From contig JASHPP010000597.1 in assembly GCA_030038035.1 (NCBI GenBank), positions 1 through 12,231 on the forward strand: a DNA stretch of 12,231 nucleotides, given 5' to 3'. The DNA comes from Trebonia sp. (GTDB lineage: Bacteria; Actinomycetota; Actinomycetes; Streptosporangiales; Streptosporangiaceae). Of the stretch, positions 6,168 to 12,231 are shown piece by piece. The notes below the pieces were generated by a model, which was not told the DNA's origin, made no database searches, and saw nothing but the letters and a program-made list of their open reading frames with translations. Each line of letters begins with the position of its first letter. The first letter of the stretch is position 1. Position numbers and translations under genes: made by a program.

Positions 6168-6958
6168 TATCTGAGTCCGTGGCCGCCGGCCGGTTCACCC
6201 CCGCGCCCGGCGCGGCTCCGCTGCGGCGGATGGTCACCGCGCAGGCCGCCCTGGAGACGAGGACGCTGCTGCGCAACGGCGAGCAGCTGACGCTCACCCT
6301 GGTCATCCCGCTGTTGCTGCTCGCCGCCTTCAGCCTGGAGCCGCTGGTGAACTTCGGCGCGGGCATCACGAGGATCGACTTCCTCACCCCAGGGGTGATC
6401 GCGCTGGCCGTGATGTCCACCGCGTTCACAAGCCAGGCGATCGCCACCGGCTTCGAGCGCAGGTACGGGGTGCTGAAGCGGCTCGGCGCCACCCCGCTGT
6501 CCCGGCCCGGGCTGATCGCCGCCAAGACGGTCACGGTGGTCGCGGTGGAACTGCTGCAGGCCGTCCTCATCGTCGTGCTCGCGGTCGCCCTCGGCTGGTC
6601 GCCGGACGCGAGCCCCGCGGCGATCGTCACGGTTCCGCTGCTCGTGCTGCTCGGCACGGCCGCGTTCAGCGGGCTCGCGCTGCTGCTGGCGGGCACGCTG
6701 CGCGCCGAGGCCACGCTGGCCGCCGCGAACCTGGTGTACGTGGTGCTGCTCGGCGTCGGCGGGGTGGTCTTCCCGCTGACGAAGTTCCCCGCCGGGGCGC
6801 GGTCGTTCCTCGAACTGCTGCCGACAGGGGCGCTGTCCACCGCGCTGCGCGACGTGCTCGCCAACGCCGGGGTGCTCCCGGCCAAGGAGACCGTGGCGCT
6901 GCTCGTGTGGGCCGTGGCCGGGATCGCGCTCGCCGCCCGTTACTTCCGGTGGGAGTAA
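6164..6958 (+). CDS. ABC-2 type exporter, permease subunit
   Basis: A 264-residue inner-membrane protein with six hydrophobic helices at about 41-57, 72-92, 121-143, 153-177, 184-205 and 243-260. The loop after helix 2 carries FERRYGVLKRLGATPLSR, the conserved cytoplasmic segment of ABC-2 permeases that contacts the ATPase. The ATG at 6164 overlaps the ATPase stop (ATGA), with GGGAAGGGAG at 6146-6155 as Shine-Dalgarno, so the two subunits are translationally coupled. Its 3' end overlaps the likely GTG 6949 start of the next ORF by 10 nt. It corresponds in length and position to mycobacterial Rv1457c. The substrate is unknown. Confidence 0.92.
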   Translation: MISESVAAGRFTPAPGAAPLRRMVTAQAALETRTLLRNGEQLTLTLVIPLLLLAAFSLEPLVNFGAGITRIDFLTPGVIALAVMSTAFTSQAIATGFERRYGVLKRLGATPLSRPGLIAAKTVTVVAVELLQAVLIVVLAVALGWSPDASPAAIVTVPLLVLLGTAAFSGLALLLAGTLRAEATLAAANLVYVVLLGVGGVVFPLTKFPAGARSFLELLPTGALSTALRDVLANAGVLPAKETVALLVWAVAGIALAARYFRWE

Positions 6959-8901
6959 GAACCGCGCAGAGCGCCGGCCGCCCGCGCGGCCGGGCGGGCT
7001 TGGCGCCAGTCGCGCTGCCCGCCGCGCTGGTCCTGTCCGGCGCGGTGTCGGTCCAGGCGGGTGCCGGGATCGCCGACCGGCTGTTCGGCCAGGTGCCGCC
7101 GGCCGCGGTGACGACCCTGCGGCTGTGGGCCGCCGCGCTGATCATGGTCGCGATCGGCTGGCGGGGCGCCGCCCGGGCGGTCGCCGACCTCATCGGCAGG
7201 CGAGCCTTCCGCGACGCAGCCGCCACGGCCTCGTTCGGAATAGCTCTCGCTGTTATGAATTTCTCGATTTACCAGGCAATCGAGCGGATTCCCCTGGGCG
7301 TCGCCGTCACCGTCGAGTTCCTCGGGCCGCTGGCGGTCGCGGTGGCCGGAGCTGGCCCGCGGCGGCCGGCCAGCCTGGCGTGGGCGGGGCTCGCCGCGGT
7401 CGGCGTGCTGCTGCTCGCGCAGGGGTCCGCCGGGCGTCTCGACCTGGCCGGCGTGGCGTTCGCGCTCGTCTCGGCCGCGGGCTGGGCGGGGTACATCCTG
7501 CTCAGCAGGGCGACAGGGCAGCGGTTTTCCGGCTCATCAGGGCTGGTGATCGCGATGTGCGTGGCGGCGGTGCTGGTCACCGGGCCAGGAGTCGCCGCGG
7601 GGGCGCCGACGATGTTCAGGCTGCCGGTCCTGGCCACCGGTGCCGCGGTCGGGCTGCTGTCCTCGGTGATCCCCTACTGGCTCGAATTCGAGGCGCTGCG
7701 GCGGGTGGCGGCGCGGGTGTTCGGCGTGTGGATGAGCGTGCAGCCCGCCGTCGCGGCGCTGATCGGGCTTGCCATGCTTGGGCAGCGGCTCAGCCCGGCG
7801 GAGTGGGCCGGGATCTGCTGCGTGGTCGTGGCCAGCGCCTGCGCCGCGCGCGGGGCATTACGGGGCATTACGATGGAGGCCGTGTCTTCCTGGCTAGCGC
7901 GCGTGACGGCCGCGGTGCTGCGGCCGGCCCAGGCCACGGTGCGCGGGTTCGCGCTGGCCGCCGTGATCTCCAACGCGGTCATCATCTCGACCGGCGAGGC
8001 GGTGCGGCTGAGCTCCTCGGGCCTCGGCTGCCCGGACTGGCCGCAGTGCACCAAGGCCAGCGTGGTCGCCGCGCACTCGGTGGGCCAGACGATGCTGAAC
8101 ACCTGGATCGAGTTCGGCAACCGGCTGCTGAACTTCCCGCTGGTGGCGATCGCCGGGCTTGCGTTCATCGTCTGCTGGCAGTACAGGCAGGACGGCCGGC
8201 GCAGGCGTGACCTGGTGTGGCTGTCGGCCGCGCTGCCGCTCGGCGTGATCGCCCAGGCGGTCGTCGGCGGCATCGTGGTGCTGACCAGGCTCAACCCGGC
8301 CATGGTGGCGGTGCACTACCTGCTGTCGTCGGCGATCCTGGCGGCGGCGGTCGTGCTGCACGTGCGGGTGGACGAGGGCGCGGGCCCCGCGCGCTCGCTG
8401 GTCCGCACGGACCTGCGGGTGCTCGCCGGGCTGCTCGTCGCGGTGACCGCGCTGATGCTCGCGGCGGGCACCGTGGTGACCGGCACCGGACCGCTGGCCG
8501 GCACGGTGATCGACTCCGACGGGCACCGCACGACCGTGCCGCGGTTCCATTTCGCGCTGGAAAGCGTCACCCAGCTGCACGCGGACATCGGCTGGTTTAT
8601 CGGCGCGCTCGCGGTGGCGCTGGTGATCGGGCTGCGGTACTCGACCGCGCCGCGGGCGGCGGTGCGGCTCGGGTGGGTGGTCCTGATCGGGCTCGGCGTC
8701 CAGGGCGTCATCGGCTACGTGCAGTACTTCAACCACCTGCCGGCCGGGCTTGTCTGGGTGCACGTCGTCGTGTCGGTGCTGCTGTGGATCTGCGTGCTCC
8801 GGCTGTACCTGGCCACCAGGGAGCGGACCGCTGAGCCGGCCGGGCCGGGGGGCGCCCCCGCCCCGGCGGTCCCGGTCACCGAAGAACTCCCGGCCCGATG
8901 A
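6949..8901 (+). CDS. Fused RhtA-like EamA exporter and CtaA/COX15 heme A synthase
   Basis: One uninterrupted ORF of 650 residues encodes two complete membrane proteins. Residues about 18-302 are a ten-helix EamA/DMT transporter close to the threonine/homoserine exporter RhtA (SVQAGAGIADRLF, then IPLGVAVTVEFLGPLAVA and a second EamA repeat ending LGQRLSPAEWAG). Residues about 331-626 are CtaA, which oxidises heme O to heme A for cytochrome oxidase. It has the Cys pair in GLGCPDWPQC (C361, C367), IEFGNR (388-393) and histidines H456, H544 and H605. The site of the fourth Bacillus CtaA histidine is N391, which I believe is usual for actinobacterial members. The junction (residues 302-312) carries a 10-bp tandem duplication, a TTA codon (304) and a GTG (312, position 7882) with a leaderless-type TACGAT before it, so CtaA may also be made alone. 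GTG 6949 is chosen for its 10-nt overlap with the permease; GTG 6907 and TTG 7000 are alternatives. The stop overlaps the next ATG. Confidence 0.8.
   Translation: MGVRTAQSAGRPRGRAGLAPVALPAALVLSGAVSVQAGAGIADRLFGQVPPAAVTTLRLWAAALIMVAIGWRGAARAVADLIGRRAFRDAAATASFGIALAVMNFSIYQAIERIPLGVAVTVEFLGPLAVAVAGAGPRRPASLAWAGLAAVGVLLLAQGSAGRLDLAGVAFALVSAAGWAGYILLSRATGQRFSGSSGLVIAMCVAAVLVTGPGVAAGAPTMFRLPVLATGAAVGLLSSVIPYWLEFEALRRVAARVFGVWMSVQPAVAALIGLAMLGQRLSPAEWAGICCVVVASACAARGALRGITMEAVSSWLARVTAAVLRPAQATVRGFALAAVISNAVIISTGEAVRLSSSGLGCPDWPQCTKASVVAAHSVGQTMLNTWIEFGNRLLNFPLVAIAGLAFIVCWQYRQDGRRRRDLVWLSAALPLGVIAQAVVGGIVVLTRLNPAMVAVHYLLSSAILAAAVVLHVRVDEGAGPARSLVRTDLRVLAGLLVAVTALMLAAGTVVTGTGPLAGTVIDSDGHRTTVPRFHFALESVTQLHADIGWFIGALAVALVIGLRYSTAPRAAVRLGWVVLIGLGVQGVIGYVQYFNHLPAGLVWVHVVVSVLLWICVLRLYLATRERTAEPAGPGGAPAPAVPVTEELPAR
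7231..7293 (+). other. Patch of unusual codon use inside the EamA domain
   Basis: Nine of 21 codons end in A or T (GGA, ATA, GCT, GCT, GTT, AAT, ATT, GCA, ATT), whereas surrounding codons almost all end in G or C. The patch encodes the conserved RhtA segment around MNFSIYQAIERIP. The protein is intact there, so this is a base-composition anomaly, not damage. Confidence 0.6.
7851..7870 (+). repeat. Perfect 10-bp tandem duplication at the EamA/CtaA junction
   Basis: CGGGGCATTA occurs twice, back to back (7851-7860 and 7861-7870). Ten is not a multiple of three, so copy number sets the frame. With two copies EamA reads through into CtaA. With one copy the EamA frame ends at TAG 7895-7897 after a short RGALRWRPCLPG tail, overlapping a CtaA start at GTG 7882 by 16 nt. 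The first copy also creates the in-frame TTA codon at 7858-7860. Confidence 0.85.
7869..7874 (+). promoter_or_regulatory. Candidate leaderless -10 (TACGAT) for a separate CtaA
   Basis: TACGAT fits TAnnnT and lies 7 nt before the in-frame GTG at 7882, from which CtaA would begin VSSWLARV. The GGAGG at 7875-7879 is only 2 nt from that GTG, too close for a Shine-Dalgarno, so leaderless initiation is the more natural reading. ATG 7873 is a second possible start. No -35 is evident. Confidence 0.4.
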
Positions 8902-10163
8902 CGGCGGAGGCCCCGGCTCCCCCGCCGCCCCCGGCCCCCCCGGCCCCCCCGGCTCCCCCGCCGCCACTGGACGGGTTCCGGGTGCTTGACTTCACCAGGT
9001 TCCTGGCCGGCCCGTACTGCACGATGGTGCTCGCCGACCTCGGGGCGGACGTGATCAAGCTCGAGCAGCCGGGCTCTGGCGACGACTCCCGCGTGTTCGG
9101 GCCGTTCCTGCACGGCGAAAGCTACTCCTTCGCCCAGGTGAACAGGGGCAAGCGCAGCGTCTGCCTGGACCTGAGGCAGCCGCGGGGCCGCGCGCTTGCC
9201 CTTGACCTCGCGCTGCGCGCCGACCTGGTGATCGAAAGCTTCCGGCCGGGGGTCGCGGCGCGCCTCGGCCTGGACTATGCCGCGGTCAGCGGCCGGCGTC
9301 AGGACATCCTGTACTGCTCGATCAGCGGCTTCGGGCAGACCGGGCCGTACCGGGATCGCCCGGGATTCGACATCATGGCCCAGGGCGTCACCGGGCTGAT
9401 GCGGATGACGGGGCCGCCAGGCGGGCGTCCGGCCAAGGTGGGGTTCGCCGTCAACGACATCGCCGCCGGGGTCACCGCGGTGTACTCGATTCTCGCCGCG
9501 CAGCTGGTCAGGGAGCGAACCGGCGTCGGCCAGTTCATCGACATCGCACTTGTCGACGCGCTGCTCCCGTGGACCGTGTGGGAGGCGGGCGTGCTGTTCG
9601 GCCGCGGTGACGCGCCGGCCCAGACCGGGACCAGGCACCGCATGTCCGCCCCGTACCAGGCCTACCGGACCGCGGACGGCTACGTGACGATCGGCGCGGG
9701 CACCGACCGGCTCTGGCGGCGGACGGCGGACGCGCTTGGCTGCCCGCAGTGGTGCGCGGACCCGCGGTTCGCCGACAACGACGCGCGGCTGGCGCACATC
9801 GAGGCGCTCGAGGCGGAGATCGAGGCGGTCACCACGACGCGGACCACGGCGCAGTGGATCGCGATACTCGACGCCGCGGGCGTGCCGTGCGGGCCGGTGC
9901 TCTCCTACGACCAGGTTTTCGCCGACCCGCAGGTCCTGGCCCGGGAGATGGTGGCCGAGATGGATCACCCGATCATGGGCACGATCAAGGTGCTCGGCCA
10001 GCCGGCCAAATTCAGCCGGTCCCGGGCCCGGGCCGGCCGTCCGGCCCCCTGGCTCGGCCAGCACAGCCGCGAGGTGCTGGCCGAACTCGGCCTGGACAGC
10101 GCCGAGATCGGCGCGCTAGAACAGGCGGGCACCACCTACGACGCGCATCCGGGGATGGCATGA
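8898..10163 (+). CDS. CaiB/BaiF family (class III) CoA-transferase
   Basis: A 421-residue soluble enzyme expected to move coenzyme A between carboxylic acids. The family opening LDGFRVLDFTRFLAGPYCTM starts at residue 24, followed by LADLGADVIKLEQPG (45-59). The catalytic aspartate is D158 in RPGFDIMAQG; it forms the acyl-anhydride intermediate in characterised relatives. RTADGYVTIGAG (257-268) and GVPCGPV (328-334) are further family blocks. The length is normal once the leader is removed: residues 5-23 are almost only proline and alanine, with runs of five and four prolines, which is not part of the family fold. ATG 8898 overlaps the CtaA stop (ATGA) and is the only start that precedes the conserved opening. 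The gene overlaps the crotonase by ATGA, so the two probably serve one acyl-CoA pathway. The acids involved cannot be told. Confidence 0.92.
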   Translation: MTAEAPAPPPPPAPPAPPAPPPPLDGFRVLDFTRFLAGPYCTMVLADLGADVIKLEQPGSGDDSRVFGPFLHGESYSFAQVNRGKRSVCLDLRQPRGRALALDLALRADLVIESFRPGVAARLGLDYAAVSGRRQDILYCSISGFGQTGPYRDRPGFDIMAQGVTGLMRMTGPPGGRPAKVGFAVNDIAAGVTAVYSILAAQLVRERTGVGQFIDIALVDALLPWTVWEAGVLFGRGDAPAQTGTRHRMSAPYQAYRTADGYVTIGAGTDRLWRRTADALGCPQWCADPRFADNDARLAHIEALEAEIEAVTTTRTTAQWIAILDAAGVPCGPVLSYDQVFADPQVLAREMVAEMDHPIMGTIKVLGQPAKFSRSRARAGRPAPWLGQHSREVLAELGLDSAEIGALEQAGTTYDAHPGMA

Positions 10164-10930
10164 CAGACCAGCTGCTGCTCGGCCGCGACGCCAGCGCCGC
10201 CGTCCTCACCATCAACCGGCCTGAGCGGCACAACGCGCTCACCTTCGACATGTTCCGGCGGCTGCCCGGCATGCTGGCGACCGCGGCCGGCCTGCCGGGG
10301 ATACGCGCGCTCGTGCTCCGCGGCGCCGGGACGCGGTCGTTTTCGGCCGGCGCCGACATCACCGAGTTCGCGGCCGTCCGCGCCACCGCCGACCAGGGAG
10401 CGGCCTACGACGAGGCGGTCACCGCCGCCGAGGAGGCGATCGCGGGCTTCCCCCATCCGACCATCGCCCTGATCCACGGGTACTGCTACGGCGGCGGCTG
10501 CGGGCTCGCCCTGGCCTGCGACGTCAGGTACGCCGCGCCCGACGCCCGCTTCGCCATCACCCCCGCCAAGCTGGGCATCGTCTACCCGCTGCGGTCCACC
10601 AAGCGGCTCGTGGACCTGGTCGGCCCGTCCCGCGCGAAGATCATCCTGATGTCGGGAGCCGAACTCGACGCCGGCCGCGCCCTGTCCCTCGGCCTGGTCG
10701 ACGAGGTCGCCGACGATCCCGGCCGGGCGGTCGCCGAATTCGCGGCGCTGCTCGCCGCCCGCTCGGCCGTCACCCAGCGCGCCGTACGGCACACGGTGCG
10801 GCGCATCCTCGACGGCCAGTCGTTCGATGACGAGGAGCAGGCGCGGCTGCGCGCCGCCGCGCTCGCGGGCCCGGACTACGCCGAGGGCGTGCGCGCCTTC
10901 CTGGAACGCCGCCCGCCGACCTTCGGGTAG
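10160..10930 (+). CDS. Enoyl-CoA hydratase/isomerase (crotonase) family protein, atypical active site
   Basis: A 256-residue crotonase-fold protein acting on an acyl-CoA. The first oxyanion-hole segment is FSAGADITEF (61-70) and the second HGYCYGGGCG (106-115). The two glutamates that drive hydration in classical enoyl-CoA hydratases (E144 and E164 of the rat enzyme) appear to be G115 and P135. The block FAITPAKLGIVYP and the ending EGVRAFLERRPPTF look like the E. coli methylmalonyl-CoA decarboxylase YgfG/ScpB group (FSMTPVNLGVPYN, EGMNAFLEKRKPNF). A decarboxylase or other non-hydratase reaction is thus plausible; this rests on alignment by eye. ATG 10160 overlaps the CoA-transferase stop. 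It is the last gene of the run, followed by a 92-bp gap before the kinase start. Confidence 0.9.
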   Translation: MTDQLLLGRDASAAVLTINRPERHNALTFDMFRRLPGMLATAAGLPGIRALVLRGAGTRSFSAGADITEFAAVRATADQGAAYDEAVTAAEEAIAGFPHPTIALIHGYCYGGGCGLALACDVRYAAPDARFAITPAKLGIVYPLRSTKRLVDLVGPSRAKIILMSGAELDAGRALSLGLVDEVADDPGRAVAEFAALLAARSAVTQRAVRHTVRRILDGQSFDDEEQARLRAAALAGPDYAEGVRAFLERRPPTFG

Positions 10931-11010
10931 CGCGGCGAACATCAACGATCGTCTATCCGGCCGCCGCTATCGGAGCATGACTGCCACTATTGGGATATTT
11001 CGGCATGTGC

Positions 11011-11017
11011 GGGGAGG
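11011..11017 (+). promoter_or_regulatory. Shine-Dalgarno that decides the kinase start
   Basis: GGGGAGG ends 5 nt before GTG 11023 and lies after the other in-frame candidate, ATG 11005, so it favours the GTG. The gap 10931-11010 is somewhat less GC-rich and may hold the kinase promoter, but I see no hexamer pair worth naming and no obvious terminator hairpin. Confidence 0.6.
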
Positions 11018-11022
11018 ATGCG

Positions 11023-12231
11023 GTGGCGGGGGAATCAGCGGGGCAGGCCGGCTGGAAGCTGGCGGGGCTCGCTCCCGGGGCGGTGGTGGCCGGCTACCGG
11101 ATCGAGTCGTGGATCGGGGCCGGCGGGATGGCCGTGGTGTTCCGCGCCAGGGACGAGGCCCTTGGCCGCATGGTCGCGCTGAAGGTCCTGGCGCCGGCGC
11201 TGGCCGACGACGCCGAGTTCCGCGAGCGGTTCATCCGCGAGTCCCGCGCCGCCGCGGCGGTCGATCACCCGCACATCATCCCCGTCTACGCGGCCGGCGA
11301 GGCCGGCGGCGTCCTGTACATCGCGATGCGCTTCGTGGCGGGCGGTGACCTGCGCGCGCTGCTCCAGCGAGAGGGCCCGCTGCCTGCCGACCGCGCGGTG
11401 TCCTTGCTGTCCGCGCTCGCCTCGGCGCTTGACGCGGGCCACGCGGCCGGACTCGTGCACCGTGACGTCAAGCCCGCGAACATCCTCATCGACACCAGCC
11501 CCGGACGCTCCGACCACCCCTACCTATCGGACTTCGGCCTCGCCAAGGGCGCCATGACGTCAGCCGCGCTGACGGGCACCGGCCGGTTCCTCGGCACGCT
11601 GGAATACAGCGCCCCCGAGCAGATCAGCGGCAGTCGCGCGCGCCCGCAGACCGACCAGTACGCCCTCGCCTGCGTCGGTTACATCATGCTCACCGGCACG
11701 GTCCCGTTCCCCCGCGACGAGCCCACGGCCGTCCTGTGGGCCCACATGGCCGACCCCCCGCCGCCGGTGACCGCGCTGCGCCCGGACCTGCCCCCCGCCG
11801 CGGACCAGGTGTTCGCCAGGGGCATGGCCAAGGCCGCCGAGGACCGCTACCACACCTGCGGGCAGTTCGTCGGCGCGCTGCGCGCCGCCGTCGGCGGCGG
11901 CGATTACCCAGCGCCGGGGCACGCCTTCCCGCCCGCCGATTCCTCCCCTGATCTTTCCCCACCCCGGCACAGCCTGCCTGGTCCGGCATTCTTCACCCCG
12001 ACTCTGTCGGTCCCGTCGGCCCCGGTGCCGCCGTCACAGCTGTCGTTCCCGCCATCCCCGTCAGCGTCGTTCCCGCCATCCCCGTCAGATCCGGTCGATG
12101 ACCGCACCGCCGACTGGGCGGCCTCGCTGGCGTCGGCTCCGGAGGCGGACGGGCAGGCCACGACGACGAGCGGCGTGCCCGGCGTCGCCGGCGGTCCGCG
12201 GCAGGCGGCGCCGCCGCGGCGGCACCGCCGC
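11023..12231 (+). CDS. PknB-type serine/threonine protein kinase, 3' end beyond the window
   Basis: At least 403 residues, with no stop before the window edge. The kinase domain spans about 25-290: glycine loop IGAGGMAVVF (31-40), ATP-anchoring K54 in VALK, helix-C glutamate E73, catalytic HRDVKPAN (146-153) with D148 and N153, metal-binding DFG (170-172) and APE (197-199), all intact. It should therefore be active. From about 295 the chain turns into a Pro/Ser-rich linker with a duplicated 8-residue unit (SFPPSPSA, SFPPSPSD) and ends here in the basic PPRRHRR, as often found just before the single membrane helix of receptor-like actinobacterial kinases; that helix and any sensor domain would lie outside. 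The GTG 11023 start is set by GGGGAGG at 11011-11017. No partner or substrate is indicated by neighbours. Confidence 0.88.
   Translation, partial: MAGESAGQAGWKLAGLAPGAVVAGYRIESWIGAGGMAVVFRARDEALGRMVALKVLAPALADDAEFRERFIRESRAAAAVDHPHIIPVYAAGEAGGVLYIAMRFVAGGDLRALLQREGPLPADRAVSLLSALASALDAGHAAGLVHRDVKPANILIDTSPGRSDHPYLSDFGLAKGAMTSAALTGTGRFLGTLEYSAPEQISGSRARPQTDQYALACVGYIMLTGTVPFPRDEPTAVLWAHMADPPPPVTALRPDLPPAADQVFARGMAKAAEDRYHTCGQFVGALRAAVGGGDYPAPGHAFPPADSSPDLSPPRHSLPGPAFFTPTLSVPSAPVPPSQLSFPPSPSASFPPSPSDPVDDRTADWAASLASAPEADGQATTTSGVPGVAGGPRQAAPPRRHRR
12043..12090 (+). repeat. 24-bp tandem repeat, two units, in the kinase linker
   Basis: The 22-bp core (tcgttcccgcc...cccgtcag) is identical at 12043-12064 and 12067-12088; the units differ only in their last two bases (cg versus at). 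It encodes SFPPSPSA then SFPPSPSD. The unit keeps frame and probably varies in number between strains. Confidence 0.8.

Noticed and set aside
8907..8970. C-rich tract as a CRISPR-like or mobile-element repeat
   Set aside because: It is simple Pro/Ala-coding sequence with no spacers, terminal repeats or regular unit length.
8715..10064. Long minus-strand ORF opposite CtaA and the CoA-transferase
   Set aside because: No domain is recognisable and both plus-strand genes are complete and well conserved.
10931..11022. Terminator or promoter between the crotonase and kinase genes
   Set aside because: No stem long enough and no hexamer pair at sensible spacing could be found by eye.

Overview
The window is very GC-rich with almost every third codon position G or C. 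It uses GTG starts, likely leaderless promoters (TAnnnT a few bases before the start codon), an archaeal-type valyl-tRNA synthetase, an actinobacterial-type heme A synthase and a PknB-like kinase. Together these point to an actinomycete (Actinomycetota, possibly Streptosporangiales or a relative; the order is a guess). I see no rRNA, tRNA, CRISPR array, insertion sequence or prophage gene.

Layout. (1) 1-275, minus strand: the first 91 codons of a MalT/LAL-type LuxR regulator, cut by the window edge. (2) 276-541: a regulatory region with an AT-rich island, a strong minus-strand promoter whose spacer is a perfect palindrome, a TACCCCTA inverted repeat and a leader hairpin. (3) 542-1159, plus strand: a four-helix membrane protein of the DUF7144 type. 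(4) 1194-3671, minus strand: valyl-tRNA synthetase, convergent with the membrane protein and sharing a hairpin with it. (5) 3915-10930, plus strand: six tightly packed genes. They are a membrane-anchored metallophosphoesterase, an ABC-2 exporter (ATPase and permease), an ORF joining an RhtA-like EamA exporter to a CtaA/COX15 heme A synthase, a CaiB/BaiF CoA-transferase and an atypical crotonase. ATGA or similar overlaps join all of them except the first pair, which is 9 bp apart. (6) 11023 to the end, plus strand: a PknB-type Ser/Thr kinase open at the right edge.

The ABC ATPase - ABC permease - CtaA order recalls the actinobacterial neighbourhood of mycobacterial Rv1458c-Rv1456c, near the suf and ctaB genes. 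Here an EamA exporter sits between permease and CtaA and shares one reading frame with CtaA. The fusion point carries a perfect 10-bp tandem duplication (7851-7870). Removing one copy would restore an EamA stop codon at 7895-7897 and give two genes overlapping by 16 nt. The fusion therefore looks like the product of a recent or switchable tandem duplication, and it is the observation I would check first. The other main leads are the LuxR promoter region, the metallophosphoesterase with helices inside its catalytic domain, a codon-use anomaly inside the EamA part, and a crotonase lacking the classical catalytic glutamates.
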